Part shown: piece after piece, positions 57,966 through 64,000 of the stretch
How the letters are laid out: every line of letters begins with the position of its first letter
Numbering within the stretch: the first letter of the stretch is position 1
Source of the DNA: Flavobacterium gelidicaeli
Lineage (GTDB): Bacteria > Bacteroidota > Bacteroidia > Flavobacteriales > Flavobacteriaceae
Assembly (NCBI RefSeq): GCF_013294005.1
Contig: NZ_JABSNK010000001.1
Span: forward strand, 372,001 to 436,000
Direction: 5' to 3'
DNA: 64,000 nucleotides
Notes under the pieces: generated by a model
Told to the model about the DNA's origin: nothing
The model's database searches: none
Seen by the model: the letters and a program-made list of their open reading frames with translations, nothing else
Position numbers and translations under genes: made by a program

Positions 57966-58442
57966 TTAGCCACGTGAAATTTCTAAAATCTCAAATTTAA
58001 GAACGCCGTTTGGAACAGTAATTTCAGCTACTTCACCTACTGTTTTCCCTAGTAATCCTTTTCCAATTGGAGAAGTTACAGATATTTTTCCTGTTTTTAA
58101 GTCGGCTTCACTTTCTGCTACTAGCGTGTATTTCATTTCCATACCGTTTGTTTGGTTTTTAATCTTTACAATTGATAAAACCAACACTTTAGAAAGATCA
58201 AGATTTGTTTCATCTATCAATCTCGCATTTGAATGTACTTCTTCCAGCTTTGAAATTCTCATTTCTAGCATTCCTTGTGCCTCTTTTGCTGCATCGTACT
58301 CTGCATTCTCAGATAAATCTCCTTTATCTCTAGCCTCAGCAATATCTGCAGATGCTTTGGGACGCATGACACTTTTTAAATGATCTAACTCTTCTCTTAA
58401 TTTTTTTAATCCGTCTGCTGTGTAATAAGATATTGCGCTCAT
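57966..58442 (-). CDS. greA: Transcription elongation factor GreA
   Basis: A 158-residue factor that rescues backtracked RNA polymerase. The N-terminal coiled coil (LKKLREELDHLKSVMRPKAS) carries the acidic tip DKGDLSENAEYDAAKEAQGM. The C-terminal FKBP-like domain ends SPIGKGLLGKTVGEVAEITV. Full length; followed by the HIT gene. Confidence 0.97.
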   Translation of the reverse strand: MSAISYYTADGLKKLREELDHLKSVMRPKASADIAEARDKGDLSENAEYDAAKEAQGMLEMRISKLEEVHSNARLIDETNLDLSKVLVLSIVKIKNQTNGMEMKYTLVAESEADLKTGKISVTSPIGKGLLGKTVGEVAEITVPNGVLKFEILEISRG

Positions 58443-58557
58443 AATTTTTAAATGTATTATTTTGATATTCTACAAAGCTCTGATTTTTATAGTCTGAAAA
58501 CACTGCTACATCTTTCTCGCTTCAAGTCAAACTTGCTTTTCATCGCTTATATAAATA

Positions 58558-58587
58558 GAAAAAATCCCATCAGGACGGGATTTGTTT
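58558..58587 (-). terminator. Terminator-like hairpin upstream of greA
   Basis: AAATCCC / GGGATTT with a T run on the minus strand. No minus-strand gene lies upstream of it. A -7-like TATCTTTG (58591-58598) precedes it directly, so it could be the 5' end of the greA mRNA or an attenuator. Confidence 0.5.
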
Positions 58588-58700
58588 CCACAAAGATAGT
58601 ATAATTTTTTTCTTGGATATAATTATATGTTAATCATATCTAAATCAAAGTTAAATAAATTAAATTTGTTTAACTAATACTTTTATAATATTCTTATTTA

Positions 58701-59114
58701 ATGAAAAAATGTATCCTTTTACTCTTTATAATGACTGCTTTTATAGGTTGCAGCAACAGCGATTTCAACAATAAGAATCCTAATATTCCTAATTACTCTT
58801 TCACTGTAGATCTCAATTTAAATTTGCCAGCATATTCTAATTTAAAATTCCCAAGCAATGCTATTTATTATGCGGGTGTAGGCGCAAAAGGAATTTATGT
58901 TTTTAATACGGGTAGTGGCTACAATGCTTTTGATGCAGCTTGTCCTAATCAAGCCTTTACAAGTTGTACCGCGATGACTTTAAACGGAATCAATATTGTT
59001 TGTCCCTGCGATGAAAATGAATACAGTTTGTTTACTGGTCAAGGAAAATTAGAATACCCTTTAAAACAATACCGTGTAGAATTAAATGGAAGTGTGCTTC
59101 GTGTTTATAATTAA
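58701..59114 (+). CDS. Rieske-fold-like lipoprotein without the histidine ligands
   Basis: A 137-residue lipoprotein with lipobox AFIGC. It resembles the Rieske fold in the order of strands (GAKGIYVFNTGSGYNAFDAA, NIVCPCDENEYSLFTGQGKL, PLKQYRVELNGSVLRVYN). At the two cluster loops CxH reads CPN and CxxH reads CPCD, so both His ligands are missing. Four Cys (ACPN, SCTA and the VCPC pair) may form disulfides or hold another metal. A [2Fe-2S] Rieske centre is not expected. Confidence 0.78.
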   Translation: MKKCILLLFIMTAFIGCSNSDFNNKNPNIPNYSFTVDLNLNLPAYSNLKFPSNAIYYAGVGAKGIYVFNTGSGYNAFDAACPNQAFTSCTAMTLNGINIVCPCDENEYSLFTGQGKLEYPLKQYRVELNGSVLRVYN

Positions 59115-59152
59115 CAAAAAAACCTGAAAGCAAATACTTTCAGGCTTTTTTA
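59115..59152. terminator. Bidirectional terminator
   Basis: Stem AACCTGAAAG / CTTTCAGGCTT with A and T runs on both sides, between the convergent lipoprotein and TonB-receptor genes. Confidence 0.88.
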
Positions 59153-59170
59153 TATTTGTTAAAATCCAAA

Positions 59171-61408
59171 CTAAAACTTCAATGTCAATCCTAGTAAAAA
59201 ATTAATTCTAGCTTGAGGATAATAACCCGCTCCTTCAATTGTAGTTACTGTACCCGGGTTTGAATAATCATCATCATAAGTATAAAAATACCCGTTAGAA
59301 ATGTACTTATAATCAAAAACGTTGTTCACTAATCCAGTAATCAAAATAGATTTAAAAACCGACTTAGGTTTAAACTCATAAGAAACATTAATATCGCTTA
59401 CAAAGTAGGATTTCAATTTAGAATTATCTGAATCGATATTCCCCATGTATTGTTCCCCTACAAACTTAGAAAGTAAAGACACTTGGAAATTAGTAACTGG
59501 TAAAAATGTAATGATATTTCCAGCAATAAAATCAGGAGAATAAGCAATATTAGTATTCCCTAAATTAGTTAAAACGCCATCACGACTAAAAAAGAAATCT
59601 TTATTTTTATTATTACTAATGGTAACATTAGGCCTGATAATTAGGTTGTCTAAAACTGCTACAGTAGCGTCAAGTTCTATTCCTATACGGTAACTATCGC
59701 CACTGTTTTTACGTATTGGCGCCCCTATGTCGTCTAGCGCTCCAGTTAGTATTAATTGGTCTTTATAGTACATCAAATAGGCGTTTGCGTTAAGCTTTAC
59801 CTTAGCCGAATTATGACGAAATCCCAATTCGATATCGTCTAATTTTTCAGGTTTCGGACTCCCATTTTCGTAGTCTGTTCTATTAGGTTCGCGATTTGCT
59901 TTTGCATACGAAGCATACAACTGATTGTTTTTATTGATTTCAAAATTCAAACCTGTCTTTGGATTAAAAAAATTGAAATTATCGTTTACTATTCCAGTTT
60001 CGTCACTATTGGCTTTATAATGTACATTACGCAACTGCAGATCCCCATATAAACTCAACTTTTCAGTTACTTGATAGTTTGCTTTCGCAAAAACATTCCC
60101 GTCTGTTTTAGTAGCGCCATCACTATAATAACGATCTCCTAATTCACTTTGAGATGCAAATCGTGCCCAAATTACCTTCCCAAAATGAGTCCCTTCGTAT
60201 TTATTATAACCTCCACCAAGAATTACGTCTAGCTTATCCTTTTTATAATTAGCCGAAAAAGTCGTTCCGTAAAAATCATTATCCAACCATTTTTGACGTA
60301 CTAAATCAGTTGAATTAATTGTCTCAGTTGCTATTACTAAAGGCGTTAATTTATAATCTCCAAAATCAGCATCCTCTTTGTAATTTTCATAATAACCGCT
60401 ACCTTTTGTATAATGAAAAGCTAAATTTGTATTCCAATTGTACGACAGCTTTTCATTCCAATGTAATTGATAATGATCTTGTTGGTAATTATCAGTTTCA
60501 TTATCATAAAAACGAGTGTTACCCAATTCATCGGTATACATTCCAGCTGTATTAAAGGTTCGGTTATTTTTCAAAACATCCAAGTCCTCCAAACCATTCC
60601 AAGACTGATACGTTTTCTCAGTCCCTCCAAAAGCCAATGCTTTAATCAAAGTAGTTTTACCCACATACGTCCCTTGTAAGAAATACGATTTTAAATCAGA
60701 GGAAGCACGATCAATATATCCATCACTTTTTAATGCTGAAATTCGTCCCGCAAGTTCAAAATGATCGTTTAATAATCCCGTACTAAATTTTACAGTATGC
60801 TTTCTAGTGTTAAAACTTCCAAAAGAATTAGAAACTTCGCCATTGCTTTTTTTAGCGTAACTATCTGTGAGCATGTTTAGGCTTGCGCCAAAAGCACCTG
60901 AACCATTTGTAGAAGTTCCCACTCCACGTTGCAATTGCAAACTCTCTAAAGAAGAAGCAAAATCAGGCATGTTTACCCAATACGTCCCATGACTCTCAGA
61001 GTCGTTGTACGGAATTCCGTTGATGGTTACATTGACACGAGTTGCATCACTACCACGAACTCTTATTCCGGTATATCCTACACCATTTCCAGCATCAGAA
61101 GTAGTTACTACAGATGGCAAATAATTCATTAAAATAGGAATGTCTTGTCCCAAATTACGTGGAGCAATTTCTTTCTTACTCAAATTACTGAAACTCACAG
61201 GTGTTTTAGTAGTCACACGAACAGCCGAAACCAATACCTCATCCAGTTTATTAACTGCAGTAGTATCTTTAACTTGTGAAAAAGAGTGGAAAGAAATTAG
61301 AGCAAAAAGAATTGACGTAGAGATTGCCAATTTTCGTTTTTTTGCAACTTTGCAACTTTGCAACTTTGCTCCCAAAACTGTAGGATTGTGATCAATAATA
61401 GTTTTCAT
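59171..61408 (-). CDS. TonB-dependent outer-membrane receptor under TPP-riboswitch control (probable thiamin/precursor transporter)
   Basis: 745 residues from the ATG at 61408; a TTG start at 61480 is less likely. The signal region is KKRKLAISTSILFALISFHS with cleavage near SFSQ. The plug domain has GYTGIRVRGSDATRVNVTIN and PYNDSESHGTYWVNMPDF, then a 22-strand barrel ending in the outer-membrane signal LLGLTLKF. No N-terminal carboxypeptidase-like domain was seen. A THI element lies in its leader, so thiamin, thiamin phosphates or a precursor is the likely substrate. The N-terminal coding region holds an 8-bp tandem repeat. Confidence 0.9.
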   Translation of the reverse strand: MKTIIDHNPTVLGAKLQSCKVAKKRKLAISTSILFALISFHSFSQVKDTTAVNKLDEVLVSAVRVTTKTPVSFSNLSKKEIAPRNLGQDIPILMNYLPSVVTTSDAGNGVGYTGIRVRGSDATRVNVTINGIPYNDSESHGTYWVNMPDFASSLESLQLQRGVGTSTNGSGAFGASLNMLTDSYAKKSNGEVSNSFGSFNTRKHTVKFSTGLLNDHFELAGRISALKSDGYIDRASSDLKSYFLQGTYVGKTTLIKALAFGGTEKTYQSWNGLEDLDVLKNNRTFNTAGMYTDELGNTRFYDNETDNYQQDHYQLHWNEKLSYNWNTNLAFHYTKGSGYYENYKEDADFGDYKLTPLVIATETINSTDLVRQKWLDNDFYGTTFSANYKKDKLDVILGGGYNKYEGTHFGKVIWARFASQSELGDRYYSDGATKTDGNVFAKANYQVTEKLSLYGDLQLRNVHYKANSDETGIVNDNFNFFNPKTGLNFEINKNNQLYASYAKANREPNRTDYENGSPKPEKLDDIELGFRHNSAKVKLNANAYLMYYKDQLILTGALDDIGAPIRKNSGDSYRIGIELDATVAVLDNLIIRPNVTISNNKNKDFFFSRDGVLTNLGNTNIAYSPDFIAGNIITFLPVTNFQVSLLSKFVGEQYMGNIDSDNSKLKSYFVSDINVSYEFKPKSVFKSILITGLVNNVFDYKYISNGYFYTYDDDYSNPGTVTTIEGAGYYPQARINFLLGLTLKF
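61344..61367 (-). repeat. 8-bp tandem repeat (3 units) in the receptor coding sequence
   Basis: Three exact GCAACTTT units (plus strand), followed on the coding strand by seven A bases (61337-61343). They encode residues just before the signal peptide core. A unit change would shift the reading frame. Confidence 0.8.
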
Positions 61409-61498
61409 TCGTAAAAAATCACGAATAAAAGGGGGAATTATTCTTGTTGTTAAATTTGTAATTGATTGTTCGTATGACAAAAGAGCAAAACACTTTTA

Positions 61499-61592
61499 AG
61501 TCATTTTTTCCCTTGACAACATTACTCGTCCAGGTTCGTTGGGTATAATCTCAGCTTTCATTCTATTCCTAGATTTTGGCACCCCTTTGAGA
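61499..61592 (-). promoter_or_regulatory. TPP riboswitch (THI element) of the TonB-dependent receptor
   Basis: On the minus strand: AAAGGGGTGCC, GCTGAGATTATACCC, GAACCTGGACGAGTAATG and GTCAAGGGAAA, in the order and spacing of a THI element. An imperfect hairpin (TGAC ... GTCA) follows and may be the expression platform. The receptor ATG is about 90 nt downstream. Confidence 0.93.
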
Positions 61593-61656
61593 CATCGCAA
61601 ATGTAATTCTAAAAATCTCAAAAATCAAACAAGAAATTCTAAAATTATTTAACACA

Positions 61657-62061
61657 TTATTCCACATCTGGACGCTTGCGTGTTGCTTTGAGTTTTGATG
61701 TGTTTTTTTTATTATTTAGTCTTTTTCTAATGACTGATTTAGGAATTCTTGTTGGTTTTCGTTTTTTAGGAACTTCTAAACCTTTTTTTATAATTTGAAA
61801 AAATCGCTTAGTAACAATTTCTTTGTTTTTAAGTTGGCTTCTATCTTCATCACAATTTAAAATTAAAACAGACTCATTCGTTAATCTAGTTGAAAGATTA
61901 ATTTTGAGCAAAGTTTTCTCTTCATCTGTTAAAGCTTTTGAATTTGGCAAATCAAAACTCAGCACCACCTTTGAAGATACTTTATTCACATTTTGACCTC
62001 CGGCTCCACTGCTTCTAACCGCTTTGTATTGAAGCTCTGTAATTAACGCTATATTTTCCAT
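61657..62061 (-). CDS. arfB: Ribosome rescue peptidyl-tRNA hydrolase ArfB (YaeJ)
   Basis: A 134-residue RF1-like factor with the catalytic GGQ in VRSSGAGGQNVNKVSSKVVL and a basic C-terminal tail (KKRKPTRIPKSVIRKRLNNK) that enters the empty mRNA channel. It releases peptides from stalled ribosomes. The start overlaps the end of the upstream DUF4301 gene by 13 bp. Confidence 0.95.
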   Translation of the reverse strand: MENIALITELQYKAVRSSGAGGQNVNKVSSKVVLSFDLPNSKALTDEEKTLLKINLSTRLTNESVLILNCDEDRSQLKNKEIVTKRFFQIIKKGLEVPKKRKPTRIPKSVIRKRLNNKKNTSKLKATRKRPDVE

Positions 62062-64000
62062 ATTTTGCTACGCTGATGCGGATCTTTTAGTAAGTCATTT
62101 ACAGTCTTCACCGGGTTAAATGTAATTAAAGGAACCTCAACAAATAATGTAATCCAGTTTGCCATTGCTCCATTCCATAAACCAGGTAATTCATAAGCTT
62201 TTATAGTATTTCCAGAGGTGTTTTTCTCTACAATAAAACCACTATCCTTGTCGATATAGTTGTTTAAATTAAATTTTTCTCCTTTATAATTTCTAATGGC
62301 ACAAACTAAATCCACTGGATTAAAATGGGAAGCATCCGCCATAATAGCGGCTTGATCTTCGTTATCCAGATCTACTTGTGAGGATTCTACAATTTGTAAT
62401 GAAACCGCTTTTTTGTAATCTTGAACCCAGAATGGTCCTCCACCAGGTTCTCCTTCATTTTTAACCACACCACATACACGTATAGGTCGGTTTAATTTAT
62501 TTTTTATGTAGTCAATCTTAGCCTTAAGGGTCCAGCTATGAAAATTCTCATCTATTTTAATACAAAGGTTCTCTTTCAAAAAATCAAGAACTTGTTCTAT
62601 ATTTTCTTCCTTCAAAGAATTAGCATCAATTTGTTCCAAATACGAGAAAATTTGCTTTTGCGTTTCTAATAATATTCCGCCTAGCGCTTTTTTATAAAGT
62701 GCTATTACCTCATTATTATTTTGAATTACATTATCAATATTTTTAATAAAAATAACATCTGCCTCTAACTTGTTTAAGTTTTCAATTAATGCACCGTGTC
62801 CTCCTGGTCTAAAAACTAGTGCCCCATTCTCATCATGAAAAGGAGTATTTGAAAGCGTTACCGCAATGGTATCAGTACTTTTATTTTGGAAAGAATAATT
62901 AACCGTAACTGTAGTATTGGTTTCTTTTTTTACAAGGTCTTGAACCGAAGTTATAATATCCTCAAACAATACCTGATGTTCTTGTGATACCGTAAAATGC
63001 AACAGTGACTTATCATCAACACTTGCATAATACCCACACTCGTATAAATGCTCCTCAATAGGAGTTGCTATATTATCAGCATATTTATGAAATGGCAGTA
63101 TCCCTTTGGGCTTTTCTGCGTAATTGAAATACTCATTTGATATCAAGAATTTTATAAAATAGTAATTTTTATAATCTCGTTCTAAATCTTCAAAATTTTC
63201 TATTTCACTAACCAGTTTTTCATATACTTCATTAAAAAACGGAAAACGATCAGTACCTACAATAAAAACAGCAAGTTCGTTATCTTTACGTCTGTTTATA
63301 TAGGAGTTTATAGTCTCTCTCTCTATATCAAATCTATTCAAAAAAACATTTAAAAATTTAAACATTCTCGAGGCGGCTCCAGATGCTGGAACAAATTTCT
63401 CAAGTAATAAATTTGATTTATTATCATCAAAATAAGTCGCTTTCTGGCGAAATTCATCTTTTGATAATTTTAAAATTCCGTTTGAAACAGCTGCTGGTTC
63501 CACTAATTTTGCTTTAGGGATACCACTTTTAAAAAAATTCAATTGCGCTACAATATTTTCAAAGGGGATTCCGTGCTCATAGATTTGCACAAAATCTACT
63601 GATGACAAACCTAATTCTTTGGCTACAGCCAAATCATCAATAATTTTGATTGCTTTATTTAATCGGAGCGCTTTATCTCCTGATAGCGTTATAAAAGGTT
63701 TATGATTATCAATCAAAGACTTTTTAAATACTGAAAAAACAGATTCTCTTCCGCTTGGTCTGTCTCTCAAATCGTCTTTTTCCCAAGGCACATCAATATC
63801 CGTTAAAAAAAACAAATCATATTCATGCTCTTGTGCCGCCTTATCTAGTAAGGGATCACAATAATTATAATATACTTCTGAGAAAACTTTTGTAACCATT
63901 AAGTTCGTATCACAAAACAAAAATTTAGTAGCCTGAGCTAATTTTTCATTTTCTAGTTTTGCTTGTCCATAAGCTATTGGCAACATATCCTCAACAGTAC
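62049..64000 (-). CDS. NadR-like kinase fused to DUF4301 (N-terminus beyond window)
   Basis: The frame stays open past the ATG at 63986 to the window edge (TVEDMLPIAYGQ), so the gene continues outside. The visible first 120 residues match the NadR ribosylnicotinamide-kinase domain after its P-loop: FLFCDTNLMVTKVFSEVYYN and DIDVPWEKDDLRDRPSGRE. The remaining 520 residues are DUF4301, with VPASGAASRMFKFLNVFLNR and LVFRPGGHGALIENLNK. Those motifs recall UDP-sugar pyrophosphorylase-type nucleotidyltransferases, which is inference. A kinase plus nucleotidyltransferase would parallel bifunctional NadR. Confidence 0.8.
   Translation of the reverse strand, partial: TVEDMLPIAYGQAKLENEKLAQATKFLFCDTNLMVTKVFSEVYYNYCDPLLDKAAQEHEYDLFFLTDIDVPWEKDDLRDRPSGRESVFSVFKKSLIDNHKPFITLSGDKALRLNKAIKIIDDLAVAKELGLSSVDFVQIYEHGIPFENIVAQLNFFKSGIPKAKLVEPAAVSNGILKLSKDEFRQKATYFDDNKSNLLLEKFVPASGAASRMFKFLNVFLNRFDIERETINSYINRRKDNELAVFIVGTDRFPFFNEVYEKLVSEIENFEDLERDYKNYYFIKFLISNEYFNYAEKPKGILPFHKYADNIATPIEEHLYECGYYASVDDKSLLHFTVSQEHQVLFEDIITSVQDLVKKETNTTVTVNYSFQNKSTDTIAVTLSNTPFHDENGALVFRPGGHGALIENLNKLEADVIFIKNIDNVIQNNNEVIALYKKALGGILLETQKQIFSYLEQIDANSLKEENIEQVLDFLKENLCIKIDENFHSWTLKAKIDYIKNKLNRPIRVCGVVKNEGEPGGGPFWVQDYKKAVSLQIVESSQVDLDNEDQAAIMADASHFNPVDLVCAIRNYKGEKFNLNNYIDKDSGFIVEKNTSGNTIKAYELPGLWNGAMANWITLFVEVPLITFNPVKTVNDLLKDPHQRSKIWKI

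Overview
The window is a chromosomal segment of a Flavobacterium-like member of the Bacteroidota (Flavobacteriaceae). The DNA is AT-rich. Promoters fit the Bacteroidota pattern TTTG-N19-TAnnTTTG. The gliding/type IX secretion gene sprA lies beside ruvA, the respiratory chain is the alternative complex III (act) type, there is a DUF2723 glycosyltransferase, and the gaps carry intergenic repeat families that I recognise from flavobacterial genomes. There is no rRNA, CRISPR array, transposase or prophage, and one tRNA (Gln). Only sprA (left edge) and a NadR-like/DUF4301 gene (right edge) are cut by the window.

Layout. 1-7.7 kb (minus): sprA-ruvA-maeB, a CBS-domain protein, queG, ruvB. 7.8-19.1 kb (minus): one respiratory operon, actABCDEF followed by coxB and ctaD, encoding a quinol:cytochrome c oxidoreductase and the core of its aa3-type oxidase. 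19.3-21.5 kb: a SPOR-domain gene, then about 1.8 kb of decayed DNA with at least one pseudogene. 21.6-26.7 kb (minus): rimP-nusA-infB with a terminator-like leader hairpin, preceded by tRNA-Gln. 27-40 kb: DUF2723 glycosyltransferase, polysaccharide deacetylase, a cysteine-less thioredoxin-like protein, a phosphoesterase, a tail-fibre-like surface protein, polA with an accessory gene and a fossil copy of the polA 3' end behind it, and a LacI-type regulator. 40.4-43.2 kb: rplM-rpsI-rpsB-tsf. 43.6-44.7 kb: a lipocalin-like lipoprotein and tag. 44.8-53 kb: a TPP-riboswitch-controlled thiamin operon (thiS, thiC, tenI-like, thiD, thiE, thiG, thiH, thiF), interrupted by a GxxExxY gene between inverted repeats and by several repeat families. 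53.4-64 kb: aat, a PAP2 phosphatase, a DUF3127 OB-fold-like protein, a flavin reductase-like protein, a sensor kinase, a HIT protein, greA, a Rieske-like lipoprotein, a TonB-dependent receptor behind a second TPP riboswitch, arfB, and the NadR-like/DUF4301 fusion.

How the parts work together. The act-cox operon would pass electrons from menaquinol through the Fe-S clusters and haems of ActB, ActA and ActE to the CuA centre of CoxB and to oxygen at CtaD. The thiamin operon makes HMP-PP and the thiazole and joins them. The second riboswitch ties an outer-membrane receptor to the same signal, so synthesis and probable uptake of thiamin or a precursor are co-regulated.

The most notable signals are not single genes. 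Two housekeeping genes, polA and thiG, are each followed by a degenerate second copy of their own 3' end next to an accessory gene, which suggests recurrent insertion or allele replacement at gene tails. Several repeat families also sit exactly at stop codons.
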